This document shows positions 9,202 to 17,584 of a DNA stretch of 64,000 nt, in pieces. A program made the position numbers and the translations under genes. The stretch is taken from assembly GCF_014655595.1 (NCBI RefSeq), contig NZ_BNBL01000019.1, positions 1 through 64,000 of the forward strand. The letters are read 5' to 3'. The notes beneath the pieces are model-generated. The model ran no database searches, was not told the DNA's origin, and saw only the letters and a program-made list of their open reading frames with translations. Each line of letters opens with the position of its first letter. The stretch's first letter is position 1. This DNA is from Streptomyces griseocarneus (GTDB taxonomy: Bacteria; Actinomycetota; Actinomycetes; Streptomycetales; Streptomycetaceae).

Positions 9202-10833
9202 TCACGGCAGGGTGCCTCCCTTTCCCTCCAGCGTGACCACCGAGCCGCCCGGCGCGATGGCCACCCGCGCCCGCCAGGCCCTGGCGGGCTCCCGGGCGCG
9301 GTCGACGGTCACGACGACCGTCACCGTCTGTCCCGGCCGCAGCACGCCGCCCGGCTGGCTCAGCCGCAGCCACGGCGCGTCCGCCGACATGGACCAGCTG
9401 ACCAGCTCACCGCCGCTGGCCGTGAGGGTGATGTGGGTGGCGGCCCCGCCGGGCTGCGCCTCGACGGTCAGCCGCCCCGGCCCGGTGCCCAGGACGGCGA
9501 CCGACACCTCGGACAGCCGCTGGACCGCCGGCCGTCCCGTCGGCGGCGCCGATTCCGCCGCCGCCTCCTCCTCGTATCCGAACGGATGGTCGTACGAGCT
9601 CTCGTCCGGGCTGCCGCCCAGGCTGTCGGGGGCGGACACCGAGGCTGCCCCCTGTCCTTCCCCGAGCGGGCCGCCCCGGTAGGCGGCCCACAGCGCGAGG
9701 ACGGGCGCGGCGACGACCGTTGCGACGACGGTGGTGGTCACCGCCCGGCTGCGCAGGCGGCCGCGGCGGGCGGCACGGTCCTTGGGGGCGAGCGGGAAGC
9801 CGCCGCGGTCGAAGCGCGGGGTGGCGTGGGCCGTGGCCCCGCGCCGGCGCGCGGGGCGCGGGCCCAGGGCGCGCAGCATCGCGGAGTGCACGGCGGCCCT
9901 GGGAGCCGCGAGTACGGGCAGGGGGGCGGAGGACGCCGCGGTGCCGGGCCAGGGCTCGCCGGCAGTGGCCCGCTCGGCGGTGCGCCGGCAGTCGGCGCAC
10001 TCGTCGACGTGGCGCACCAGCTCGCGCCGGAGGGCCGCGCCCAGCAGCACCTCCGTGTCGCCCACGAAGCGCGTGACGGTCGCGCAGCGGCCGGACTCCA
10101 CGACGGCGAGCGCGGTGCGGGTGCGCTCGACCTCGCAGGCGGCGCTGGACAGCAGGGCCCGCGCGGCCTCGTGGTCCATGCGCAGCACGGCGGCGACCTC
10201 GTGGGGGGCGAGGCCGTGGCGTACGGCCAGTTCGAGCGCCTCGCGCTGGGCGGCGGTGGTGCCGGCGGCCTCGGGCCAGGCGAGCAGGGCCAGTTCCGCG
10301 CGGGCCTGGGGGCCGGTGGCGGAGGAGGGGTCGGCGGGGGGCGCGCCGGGGGCGGCGAGGCGGCGCAGGCATTCCCAGCGGGCCAGGGCGTAGAGCCAGG
10401 CGCGGTGGGTCTCCTCGGCGGCGGGGGCGCGGTCGGTGCGGCGCACGGCGAGGGCCAGGACCTCGCCGAGGGCGGCGACGGCGGCGTCGTGGTCGCACAG
10501 GACGGACAGGCAGTAGGTGAACAGGCCGTCGAGGTGGGGTTCGTAGCGGTGCTCGGGGGAGGTCGCCCGGTCCGGGGCGTCGTGGTGTTCACGGGAGTCG
10601 TGCTGTTCAGGGGAGTCGCGGTCCGGGGCGTCCTGGTCGGGGGTGTCGTCCTCGGCGGCCGGAGGGGCCGCCGGCTCAGGGGCTGGGGCGGAGACGGGGG
10701 CAGGGGCCGGGCGTCCGAAGAACGCGGTCCCGACGGCGGGGTTCTCGACGACCGGGGGCTGGGCCGCGCGCGGCGCACGGCGGGATGCGCGGTGCGCGCC
10801 GGTGGCATGCGTGGGGGGCTCGGGCGTCATCAT
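9202..10833 (-). CDS. Membrane protein with sigma-factor-like N-terminus, anti-sigma zinc finger and BACON ectodomain
   Basis: 543 residues. After a Pro/Asp-rich tail (1-95), residues about 98-160 resemble sigma region 2 ([23 protein letters not shown]... [16 protein letters not shown]) and about 180-245 resemble an ECF region 4 helix-turn-helix ([33 protein letters not shown]). Next comes a ZAS-type zinc-binding motif H275-x3-C279-x2-C282 (HVDECADC), one membrane span at about 365-385 and an outer C-terminal domain (about 445-543) with the BACON signature [21 protein letters not shown]. The order suggests a single-chain sensor that combines ECF sigma and anti-sigma parts; whether it binds DNA or polymerase is not shown. 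Confidence 0.75.
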   Translation of the reverse strand: MMTPEPPTHATGAHRASRRAPRAAQPPVVENPAVGTAFFGRPAPAPVSAPAPEPAAPPAAEDDTPDQDAPDRDSPEQHDSREHHDAPDRATSPEHRYEPHLDGLFTYCLSVLCDHDAAVAALGEVLALAVRRTDRAPAAEETHRAWLYALARWECLRRLAAPGAPPADPSSATGPQARAELALLAWPEAAGTTAAQREALELAVRHGLAPHEVAAVLRMDHEAARALLSSAACEVERTRTALAVVESGRCATVTRFVGDTEVLLGAALRRELVRHVDECADCRRTAERATAGEPWPGTAASSAPLPVLAAPRAAVHSAMLRALGPRPARRRGATAHATPRFDRGGFPLAPKDRAARRGRLRSRAVTTTVVATVVAAPVLALWAAYRGGPLGEGQGAASVSAPDSLGGSPDESSYDHPFGYEEEAAAESAPPTGRPAVQRLSEVSVAVLGTGPGRLTVEAQPGGAATHITLTASGGELVSWSMSADAPWLRLSQPGGVLRPGQTVTVVVTVDRAREPARAWRARVAIAPGGSVVTLEGKGGTLP

Positions 10834-11019
10834 CCCGGCGACGGTAGGCGGGCGGTGCCTCCTCGTTCGTCCTGCCCTCTCAGGTTTAACCCATACGGGT
10901 GACTCTCTCCCTCAAAGGGGGACAGGAGCCATCCATTCCGCCCCGAAAGCGGCATGCGGCACGTACTGGTGGACGACGACGACCCGGCGCTGTCAGTGCC
11001 CACCGCTACGGTGGTCCGC

Positions 11020-12546
11020 ATGGCTGCCCGAACCTCCCGCTCGTCCGCCAAGGACCGGCCCTCCTATCGCTGCACCGAGTGCGGCTGGACCACTGCCAAG
11101 TGGCTCGGCCGCTGCCCCGAGTGCCAGGCCTGGGGGACGGTCGAGGAGTTCGGCGCGCCCGCCGTCCGTACGACCGCGGCGGGGCGGGTGACGTCCGCGG
11201 CCGTGCCCATCGCGCAGGTCGACGGCCGTCAGGCCACCGCGCGCGGCACGGGCGTGCCCGAGCTCGACCGCGTCCTGGGCGGCGGGCTGGTGCCCGGCGC
11301 CGTGGTGCTGCTCGCGGGCGAGCCCGGCGTCGGCAAGTCGACCCTGCTGCTGGACGTGGCGGCCAAGGCCGCCTCCGAAGAGCACCGCACCCTCTATGTG
11401 ACGGGCGAGGAGTCGGCGAGCCAGGTCCGGCTGCGCGCCGACCGCATCGGCGCCCTCTCCGAGCACCTCTACCTCGCCGCCGAGACGGACCTGTCGGCCG
11501 TCCTCGGCCACCTCGACTCGGTCAAGCCCTCGCTGCTGATCCTGGACTCCGTCCAGACCGTGGCCTCCCCCGAGATCGACGGCGCGCCCGGCGGCATGGC
11601 CCAGGTGCGCGAGGTGGCGGGCGCCCTCATCCGCGCCTCCAAGGAGCGCGGCATGGCCACGCTCCTGGTCGGCCACGTCACCAAGGACGGCGCGATCGCG
11701 GGCCCCCGCCTGCTGGAACACCTGGTCGACGTCGTGCTGTCCTTCGAGGGCGACCGGCACGCCCGGCTGCGCCTGGTGCGCGGCGTGAAGAACCGCTACG
11801 GCGCCACGGACGAGGTCGGCTGCTTCGAGCTGCACGACGAGGGCATCACGGGCCTCGCCGACCCCAGCGGCCTGTTCCTGACCCGCCGCGACGAGCCCGT
11901 GCCCGGCACGTGCCTGACGGTCACCCTCGAGGGCCGCCGGCCGCTGGTGGCCGAGGTGCAGGCGCTGACCGTCGACTCCCAGATCCCCTCCCCGCGCCGC
12001 ACCACCTCGGGCCTGGAGACCTCCCGGGTCTCGATGATGCTCGCCGTCCTCGAGCAGCGCGGCCGCATCAGCGCCCTGGGCAAGCGCGACATCTACAGCG
12101 CCACGGTCGGCGGCGTGCGGCTCACCGAGCCCGCCGCCGACCTGGCCGTCGCACTCGCCCTCGCCAGCGCCGCCAGCGACACCCCGCTGCCGAAGAACCT
12201 GGTGGCCATCGGCGAGGTGGGCCTGGCCGGAGAGGTCCGGCGGGTCACCGGCGTCCAGCGGCGGCTGGCCGAGGCGGCCCGGCTGGGCTTCACCCACGCC
12301 CTCGTGCCGGGCGACCCCGGCAAGGTGCCCAGCGGCATGCGGGTCCTGGAGGTCTCGGACATAGGCGACGCCCTGCGGGTGCTGCCCGGCAGACCCCGCC
12401 GCGAAAGCCGTGGCGAGGGCCGCGGTGAAGGCCGTGGTGAAGGCCGTGGTGAAGGCCGTGGTGAGGCCTCCGGTGAGAGGGGCCGTGAGGGCGGTCGGGG
12501 CCGCGGCCGCCAGGCATTGGCCGGAGCCCAGCCTGAGGAGAGCTGA
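11020..12546 (+). CDS. radA: DNA repair protein RadA (Sms) with RGEG-rich tail
   Basis: 508 residues from the ATG that begins MAARTSRSS; the frame is open from 10954 but those residues are unlike the family. RadA is a RecA-like ATPase that drives branch migration in recombination repair. The C4 zinc finger YRCTECGWTTAKWLGRCPEC is at about 14-33, Walker A GEPGVGKST near 105, the KNRYG form of the RadA-specific KNRFG motif near 258, and the Lon-protease-like C-domain after it. The extreme C-terminus carries an unusual repeat, ESRGEGRGEGRGEGRGEG, coded by a 12-bp tandem repeat. disA follows 165 bases downstream, a conserved pairing for recombination and DNA integrity checking. Confidence 0.95.
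   Translation: MAARTSRSSAKDRPSYRCTECGWTTAKWLGRCPECQAWGTVEEFGAPAVRTTAAGRVTSAAVPIAQVDGRQATARGTGVPELDRVLGGGLVPGAVVLLAGEPGVGKSTLLLDVAAKAASEEHRTLYVTGEESASQVRLRADRIGALSEHLYLAAETDLSAVLGHLDSVKPSLLILDSVQTVASPEIDGAPGGMAQVREVAGALIRASKERGMATLLVGHVTKDGAIAGPRLLEHLVDVVLSFEGDRHARLRLVRGVKNRYGATDEVGCFELHDEGITGLADPSGLFLTRRDEPVPGTCLTVTLEGRRPLVAEVQALTVDSQIPSPRRTTSGLETSRVSMMLAVLEQRGRISALGKRDIYSATVGGVRLTEPAADLAVALALASAASDTPLPKNLVAIGEVGLAGEVRRVTGVQRRLAEAARLGFTHALVPGDPGKVPSGMRVLEVSDIGDALRVLPGRPRRESRGEGRGEGRGEGRGEGRGEASGERGREGGRGRGRQALAGAQPEES
12407..12474 (+). repeat. 12-bp tandem repeat inside radA
   Basis: About five copies of a unit like GGCCGTGGTGAA encode repeated Arg-Gly-Glu-Gly near the RadA C-terminus. The first copies differ at the third codon positions (GGCCGCGGTGAA) and the last run into GGTGAGGCCTCC. 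Unit length is a multiple of three, so copy-number change would keep the frame. Confidence 0.85.
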
Positions 12547-12711
12547 GGACAGCCCCCTAATAGGCTGGGCGCCAGTAGACTTTGCCCTGGTCCCGCCCGT
12601 ACGTACGCACCGATGCACACGACCCGCGCGACGCGCACGGCGTGTACGACGGCGCGTACGCGACAGCCGGGCGGCCCAAGGCACCGTTGACCTTGCGACC
12701 GGAGGAGTGCA

Positions 12712-13836
12712 GTGGCAGCCAACGACCGGGCATCGGGCCCCGGCAAGGCCGGAGGCGCCTCCGGTGGCGACGGGCTGATGCGCTCCTCCCTGAGCGCCGT
12801 CGCGCCCGGCACGGCCCTCCGCGACGGCCTGGAGCGGGTCCTTCGCGGCAATACGGGCGGACTCATCGTCCTCGGCATGGACAAGACCGTCGAGGCGATG
12901 TGCACCGGCGGCTTCGTCCTCGACGTGGAGTTCACCGCCACCCGGCTGCGCGAGCTGTGCAAGCTGGACGGCGCGCTGATCCTCGACAAGGACTGCAGCA
13001 AGATCGTGCGGGCGGGCGTCCAGCTCTACCCCGATGCCTCGATCCCCACCGAGGAGACCGGCACCCGCCACCGCACGGCGCAGCGTGCCTCCATCCAGTC
13101 CGGCTTCCCCGTCATCTCCGTCAGCCAGTCGATGCGGCTGATCGCGCTGTACGTGGGCGGCGAGCGCCGCGTCCTGGAGGAGTCGGGCGCGATCCTCTCC
13201 CGCGCCAACCAGGCGCTGGCCACGCTCGAGCGCTACAAGCTCCGCCTGGACGAGGTCGCCGGCACCCTCTCCGCGCTGGAGATCGAGGACCTGGTCACCG
13301 TCCGGGACGTCACGGCCGTCTCGCAGCGGCTGGAGCTGGTGCGCCGCATCGCCACGGAGATCGCGGAGTACGTCGTCGAGCTGGGCACCGACGGCCGGCT
13401 GCTCTCCCTCCAGCTGGAGGAGCTGATCGCCGGCGTCGAGCCCGAGCGCGAGCTGGTCGTACGGGACTACGTCCCCGAGCCGACCGCCAAGCGCACCCGC
13501 ACGGTCGCCGAGGCCATGACCGAGCTGGACGCCCTCACCCACCCCGAGCTCCTCGAACTGCCCATCGTGGCCCGCGCCCTGGGCTACAGCGGCTCCCCCG
13601 AGACGCTGGACTCGGCGGTCTCCCCGCGCGGCTACCGCCTGCTGGCGAAGGTTCCCCGGCTGCCCGGCGCCATCATCGAGCGCCTCGTGGACCACTTCGG
13701 CGGGCTGCAGAAGCTGCTCGCCGCCAGCGTGGACGACCTGCAGACGGTCGACGGCGTCGGCGAGGCCCGCGCCCGCTCGGTGCGCGAGGGGCTGTCGCGG
13801 CTCGCGGAGTCCTCGATCCTCGAGCGGTACGTCTAA
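12712..13836 (+). CDS. disA: Diadenylate cyclase DisA, DNA integrity scanning protein
   Basis: 374 residues from a GTG with GGAGGAGTG just upstream. DisA joins two ATP molecules into c-di-AMP and scans DNA for lesions. The catalytic DGA motif (KLDGALILD) and RHR motif (GTRHRTAQ) of the DAC domain are intact in the first 150 residues. A helical linker follows, and the C-terminal helix-hairpin-helix domain ([33 protein letters not shown]) should bind branched DNA. It lies downstream of radA, which in Bacillus regulates DisA. A TAGACT -10-like hexamer at 12576-12581 suggests its own promoter. A perfect hairpin terminator follows the stop. Confidence 0.96.
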   Translation: MAANDRASGPGKAGGASGGDGLMRSSLSAVAPGTALRDGLERVLRGNTGGLIVLGMDKTVEAMCTGGFVLDVEFTATRLRELCKLDGALILDKDCSKIVRAGVQLYPDASIPTEETGTRHRTAQRASIQSGFPVISVSQSMRLIALYVGGERRVLEESGAILSRANQALATLERYKLRLDEVAGTLSALEIEDLVTVRDVTAVSQRLELVRRIATEIAEYVVELGTDGRLLSLQLEELIAGVEPERELVVRDYVPEPTAKRTRTVAEAMTELDALTHPELLELPIVARALGYSGSPETLDSAVSPRGYRLLAKVPRLPGAIIERLVDHFGGLQKLLAASVDDLQTVDGVGEARARSVREGLSRLAESSILERYV

Positions 13837-13861
13837 GCGGTACGTCCATCAGTTCTCCGGT

Positions 13862-13903
13862 ATATGGGTGAGGGCCCCGCCTCAGCGGGGCCCTCACCCA
13901 TAT
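13862..13903. terminator. Strong bidirectional hairpin terminator after disA
   Basis: A perfect 19-bp inverted repeat: ATATGGGTGAGGGCCCCGC at 13862-13880, loop CTCA, and its complement at 13885-13903. It sits between disA and the convergent gene ending at 13928 and should serve both. Confidence 0.9.
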
Positions 13904-13927
13904 CCGTAGCGCTGTGCGCGCAGCGCC

Positions 13928-14770
13928 TCAGGCCTTCTCCAGGACGAACTCCGTCCGTTCGGTGACGCCCGCGACCTTCACCTCGACCCGGTACGTCCCC
14001 GGCGCGGCCGCCGCACTGCCGGACGGCGTCGCGCAGCGCGGGGCGCTGCGCCTGCGGTCCCACTCCAGCGTGCGCTTGGTCTCGCCCGAGCCCGGCACCT
14101 CGAAGAGCACGGCGCCGCTTCCGCGCGGGCAGTCGTCGGACGCCCACACGTGCTCCTCGCCCTTGCTGTCGGTGATCTTCAGCAGGGCCGCGGCCGCTCC
14201 GAAGTTCACCTTGCAGGCGCTGCTGCCGGAGTTCTGGACGACCAGTTCGAACGTGGGCTTCTCGTCGGGCTTGTAGGTGTCCTTGACCGGACGGATGCTC
14301 AGCTTCACCGAGCCGGCCGTGCAGTCGGGCAGGTTCGTGCCCGCGGCGACGGTCCTGCCCTCGCCCGTCACCTGCATCCCGGCGCCTCCGCCGAAGCCGC
14401 CGCCACCGCTGCCGCCGGCCGATCCGCCGGAACCGGCGCCCGTACCGCCGGAGCCGCCGTTGCCGCCGCCGGAGCCGGCCTGGCCCCCGGGGCCGCCGCC
14501 GCTGCCGCCGCTGCCCGAATCGCCACGCCCGCCCGGGCGTTGGCTGATGTGCGGGCCGGAGGGGGTGGGGCCGGGCGTGATCGTGGTGTCCGTCCGGCCC
14601 TTTCCGTCCGAGCCCTTGCTCTGCCCGTCCTCGGAGCCGCCGTCACCTCCGAAGGCGACCAGCCACAACACCAGCAGTACGAGAAGGCCGAGCAGGCCAA
14701 GCGCAACTGCCCTCCGCCGCCAATAGATGGAGGAGGGAAGCGGCCCGATCGGATTGCGCAGAGATCCCAC
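13928..14770 (-). CDS. Membrane-anchored hypothetical protein with Gly/Ser linker
   Basis: 280 residues from a GTG. A single membrane span is at about 19-41 (AVALGLLGLLVLLVLWLVAF) after a short cytoplasmic start. A very glycine- and serine-rich low-complexity linker covers about 75-130. The outer C-terminal domain (135-280) has an immunoglobulin-like look (IRPVKDTYKPDEKPTFELVVQNSGSSACKV, ending in GTYRVEVKVAG) and three to four cysteines that may form disulfides. The linker is long enough to cross the cell wall. The function is unknown; the architecture fits a surface-displayed adaptor. Confidence 0.75.
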   Translation of the reverse strand: MGSLRNPIGPLPSSIYWRRRAVALGLLGLLVLLVLWLVAFGGDGGSEDGQSKGSDGKGRTDTTITPGPTPSGPHISQRPGGRGDSGSGGSGGGPGGQAGSGGGNGGSGGTGAGSGGSAGGSGGGGFGGGAGMQVTGEGRTVAAGTNLPDCTAGSVKLSIRPVKDTYKPDEKPTFELVVQNSGSSACKVNFGAAAALLKITDSKGEEHVWASDDCPRGSGAVLFEVPGSGETKRTLEWDRRRSAPRCATPSGSAAAAPGTYRVEVKVAGVTERTEFVLEKA

Positions 14771-14890
14771 GCGAAGACTCTACGAGAGATCGGCCAGGGC
14801 ACCAGCCAGTACCCGCCGCAAGAGTGCCTACTTTTCCCATCATCTGTACGGAAGCGGGACTGTTGACGCCCTCCCGGGGCTGATCGCACA

Positions 14891-15036
14891 CGGAGCGTTG
14901 TCGTCGATTTCGGAGCGTCGCCGTCGCTTTCCGGCCGAATCCGCTTCGGACCGAATCGGGTTCGGGCCGAATCCGTATCAGGCGGAATCCGCCTCCGGAC
15001 GACTCCGCTTCAGGCCGAATCTGCCTCAGGCCGAAT
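14891..15036. repeat. Two-layer degenerate tandem repeat
   Basis: First, two 20-bp units (CGGAGCGTTGTCGTCGATTT and CGGAGCGTCGCCGTCGCTTT at 14891-14930). Overlapping from 14925 are seven 16-bp units to 15036 with consensus CCGCTTCAGGCCGAAT; each ends in GAAT except one in GACT. The last unit overlaps the stop codon of the gene ending at 15026. The stretch 14771-15025 otherwise holds no gene. Confidence 0.85.
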
Positions 15037-15526
15037 CGGCGCGCGGCCACTCGGTTTTGTGGCCGAAGCCGCGACCGTTGTCGATCAGGCGCAGCCAGTC
15101 GGGCCGCAGTTGCCACAGCGCGGTGCGCTCCATCGCGGCGCGCAGCCGGTCGTCGCGCTCCACGTAGGGGAAGCGGGCGCTGTAGGCGCGCCAGGCCGCC
15201 GCCCGCTCCTCGCCCTCCAGCGGGCGGCAGTGGCCGCGTCCCTGAACACCGGTCAGTTCGGTCCACTGCTGGCCGTCGTGCTGTGCGGTGAAGGCGACGC
15301 GGGCGCCGCCTTCGGTGGTGCCGGTGCCCGCGGTGAGCGCGCGGCCGTGACGGGTGGTGGCGGAGGTGACGAAGAGAAGAGAGGGGACGGGCCCCTCGGC
15401 GACCGCGTAGAGCACGGCGCACGCCTGCGGGCCGTCCTCGTCGGCGTAGGCCAGGGTGAGGGTCGTATGCGCCTGGAGGGCGGCCGTGATCTCGGCCGGC
15501 GGCGGGGCGGCCTGCGTGTCGGTCAT
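15026..15526 (-). CDS. Pyridoxamine 5'-phosphate oxidase-fold protein
   Basis: 166 residues. The beta-barrel pattern of PPOX/flavin-binding proteins is seen: TTLTLAYADEDGPQACAVLYAV, LLFVTSATTRHGRALT, ARVAFTAQHDGQQWTELTGVQGRGHCRPL and the late YVERDDRLRAAMERTALWQLRPDWLRLIDN. It resembles the YhbP/UPF0306 type more than true pyridoxamine oxidase; cofactor (FMN, F420 or heme) and substrate are unknown. Its last codons and stop lie inside the 16-bp repeat array. Confidence 0.75.
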   Translation of the reverse strand: MTDTQAAPPPAEITAALQAHTTLTLAYADEDGPQACAVLYAVAEGPVPSLLFVTSATTRHGRALTAGTGTTEGGARVAFTAQHDGQQWTELTGVQGRGHCRPLEGEERAAAWRAYSARFPYVERDDRLRAAMERTALWQLRPDWLRLIDNGRGFGHKTEWPRADSA

Positions 15527-15734
15527 GGAGCCAGCCTAGGGAGCCGGCCCGAGGGAGCACCTGCGTCGGCCGTCCACCGGCCCCGCGCCGAACGCCGGCC
15601 GGCCGTCCGCCGGTCCTCCGCCCACGGTTGGCGGATCCGGTCACCCGATCGAGGCGTGGTGGGCACGGGCGTATGGCCGAGCCGGGCCCGGCGCGTTTCG
15701 CCGCTCCGCGCGGGCATGCCAGGATCGAAGTGTC

Positions 15735-16658
15735 ATGACTCTGATGCCTGCCACCCCCGCCCCGCCGGCCACCACGCCCCAGACGTCCACCCTCCTGCAC
15801 GCCCCCGTCATCGACTGGTTCCGCGCGCACGCCCGGGACCTGCCCTGGCGCCGTCCCGAGGCCGGTCCGTGGGGGGTGATGGTCAGCGAGTTCATGCTGC
15901 AGCAGACCCCCGTCAACCGGGTGCTGCCGATGTACGAGCAGTGGCTGGCCCGCTGGCCGCGCCCCGCCGACCTGGCGGCCGAGGCGCCCGGCGAGGCGGT
16001 CCGCGCCTGGGGCCGGCTCGGCTACCCGCGCCGCGCGCTGCGGCTGCACGCCGCCGCCTCGGCCATCACCGAGCGGCACGGCGGCGAGGTGCCGAGGGAC
16101 CACGCCAAGCTGCTGGCCCTGCCGGGCGTCGGGGAGTACACGGCGGCGGCCGTGGCGTCCTTCGCGTACGGACAGCGGCACGCGGTGCTCGACACCAACG
16201 TCCGCCGGGTCTTCGCCCGCGCCGTGACCGGCGCCCAGTACCCGCCGAACGCCACCACCGCCGCCGAGCGCCGGCTGGCCCGGGCGCTGCTGCCGGACGA
16301 CGAGCCGGTGGCCGCCAGCTGGGCCGCGGCGACGATGGAGCTGGGAGCGCTGGTCTGCACGGCCCGTACGCCCTCCTGCGGCCGCTGCCCGATCGCGGAC
16401 CGGTGCGCCTGGCTGGCCGCGGGCTCTCCCGCCCACGACGGGCCGCCGCGCCGGGGCCAGACCTACGCGGGCACCGACCGGCAGGTGCGCGGCAAGCTGC
16501 TGGCCGTGCTGCGGGAGGCGGTGGCGCCCGTTCCGCAGGCGGCGCTGGACGCGGTGTGGCACGAGCCGGTGCAGCGGGCCCGGGCGCTGGACGGGCTCGT
16601 GGCGGACGGCCTGGTCGAGCCGCTCCCCGGCGGGATGTACCGGCTGCCCCTGACGTGA
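15735..16658 (+). CDS. mutY: A/G-specific adenine DNA glycosylase
   Basis: 307 residues. MutY removes adenine paired with 8-oxoguanine. The N-terminal catalytic region has SEFMLQQTPVNRVLPMYEQW with the glutamate and DNA-contact residues, the helix-hairpin-helix LLALPGVGEYTAAAVASFAYG, and the catalytic aspartate in VLDTNVRRVFAR. The [4Fe-4S] cysteines follow the C-x6-C-x2-C-x5-C pattern (VCTARTPSCGRCPIADRC). The MutT-like C-terminal domain of E. coli MutY is reduced to about 70 residues that look like a winged-helix remnant, common in actinobacteria. A 21-bp tandem repeat starts six bases after the stop. Confidence 0.93.
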   Translation: MTLMPATPAPPATTPQTSTLLHAPVIDWFRAHARDLPWRRPEAGPWGVMVSEFMLQQTPVNRVLPMYEQWLARWPRPADLAAEAPGEAVRAWGRLGYPRRALRLHAAASAITERHGGEVPRDHAKLLALPGVGEYTAAAVASFAYGQRHAVLDTNVRRVFARAVTGAQYPPNATTAAERRLARALLPDDEPVAASWAAATMELGALVCTARTPSCGRCPIADRCAWLAAGSPAHDGPPRRGQTYAGTDRQVRGKLLAVLREAVAPVPQAALDAVWHEPVQRARALDGLVADGLVEPLPGGMYRLPLT

Positions 16659-16663
16659 GACCG

Positions 16664-16831
16664 GCGGCCGCCCGGGTCGCGCCGGCGGCCGCCCGGGTCG
16701 CACCGGCCGCGCTCCGCGGAGTACCGACCGCGCTCCGCGGAGTCCCGGCCGCCGTCCGCGGAGCGTCGGACTCCACCCGTGTAGCCCCAGCGGCCACTCA
16801 CGTCACACGGGCCGCCACTCCCGTCACAAAG
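16664..16831. repeat. 21-bp tandem repeat array upstream of sigE
   Basis: At least five clear 21-bp units at 16664-16684, 16685-16705, 16706-16726, 16727-16747 and 16748-16768. Units 1-2 are near identical (GCGGCCGCCCGGGTCGC then GCCG/ACCG) and units 3-4 share CCGCGCTCCGCGGAGT. Up to three weaker units with CGTCACA follow to about 16831. The array fills the first half of the 377-base gap between mutY and sigE. Confidence 0.85.
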
Positions 16832-16887
16832 CCCTCGTCACAGCCCCGTCCGAATCGGACAGAGCCGCCCTTTCCCCACGCCGCGCT

Positions 16888-16919
16888 CACAGCTGTTACA
16901 CAACCTATGGACAGCTGTG
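16888..16919. promoter_or_regulatory. Dyad in the sigE promoter region
   Basis: CACAGCTGT (16888-16896) and its exact complement ACAGCTGTG (16911-16919) flank 14 bases, TACACAACCTATGG. It lies 117 bases before the sigE start. The CAACC inside it resembles an ECF -35 element, but no CGTC -10 follows at 16-17 bases, so I call only the dyad. Confidence 0.45.
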
Positions 16920-17035
16920 CACCAGCCGAAGGGCTCCCGCACATCGCGCCGCAACAGCCCGTCCGTAGCGTCCTACCCGTGCTGGACGACTGCCAGCGTC
17001 GCGGGGAACGCAAAGCGGGAATGGAGGCTGCGAGT

Positions 17036-17584
17036 ATGGCCAGCAGCGGCAAGGTTCTGGACTTCGAAGAGTACGTGCGCAACCGTCAGGACGCCCTTCT
17101 GCGCAGCGCCCGGCGGCTCGTCCCGGACCCCATCGACGCCCAGGACCTGCTCCAGACCGCACTCGTCCGCACCTACGGCCGCTGGGAAGGCATAGCGGAC
17201 AAGTCGCTCGCCGACGCCTACCTGCGCCGTGTCATGATCAACACTCGTACGGAGTGGTGGCGCGCCCGCAAGCTCGACGAGGTGCCCACCGAGCAGCTCC
17301 CCGACGCCAGCGTCGAGGACGGCACCGAGCAGCACGCCGACCGTGCCCTGCTGATGGACATCCTCGGCGTCCTGGCGCCGAAGCAGCGCAGCGTCGTCGT
17401 CCTGCGACACTGGGAGCAGATGAGCACCGAGGAGACCGCGGAGGCGCTCGGCATGTCGACCGGCACGGTCAAGAGCACGCTGCACCGTGCGCTGGCCCGG
17501 CTCCGTCAGGAGCTGGAGAGCCGCGACCTGGACTTCCACGCCCTGGAGCGCAACGATCGGGGGCGCGAACGGTGCGCGGCCTGA
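17036..17584 (+). CDS. sigE: ECF RNA polymerase sigma factor SigE (cell envelope stress)
   Basis: 182 residues. It directs transcription of cell-wall genes when the envelope is damaged. Region 2 (EEYVRNRQDALLRSARRLVPDPIDAQDLLQTALVRTYGRW) and region 4 (LAPKQRSVVVLRHWEQMSTEETAEALGMSTGTVKSTLHRAL) are typical ECF. The sequence is nearly that of Streptomyces coelicolor SigE as I remember it. The ATG at 17036 has GGAGG eight bases upstream, so it is preferred over the ATG at 17021. Its 3' end overlaps cseA by 13 bases. No anti-sigma gene is present; control is through the CseBC two-component system encoded downstream. Confidence 0.96.
   Translation: MASSGKVLDFEEYVRNRQDALLRSARRLVPDPIDAQDLLQTALVRTYGRWEGIADKSLADAYLRRVMINTRTEWWRARKLDEVPTEQLPDASVEDGTEQHADRALLMDILGVLAPKQRSVVVLRHWEQMSTEETAEALGMSTGTVKSTLHRALARLRQELESRDLDFHALERNDRGRERCAA

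Noticed and set aside
12407-12474. CRISPR or mobile-element repeat
   Set aside because: Units are 12 bp without spacers and lie in frame inside radA; no array, integrase or transposase is present anywhere in the window.
10993-13695. 900-residue minus-strand ORF across radA and disA
   Set aside because: Gly/Ala/Asp-rich antisense frame typical of GC-rich shadows; radA and disA on the plus strand are unambiguous.
15735-16658. mutY as a truncated pseudogene
   Set aside because: It lacks a full MutT-like C-terminal domain, but all catalytic and Fe-S residues are intact and short actinobacterial MutY proteins are normal.
16066-16797. 243-residue minus-strand ORF with AAGTPRSA-type repeats opposite mutY
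   Set aside because: It is the shadow of mutY and of the 21-bp array on the other strand; composition is Ala/Arg/Pro-rich with no domain pattern and no ribosome site.
15059-17035. SigE with a very long N-terminal extension
   Set aside because: The frame is open because GC-rich DNA lacks stops and it covers mutY in another frame; GGAGG before 17036 and remembered homologues support the short form.
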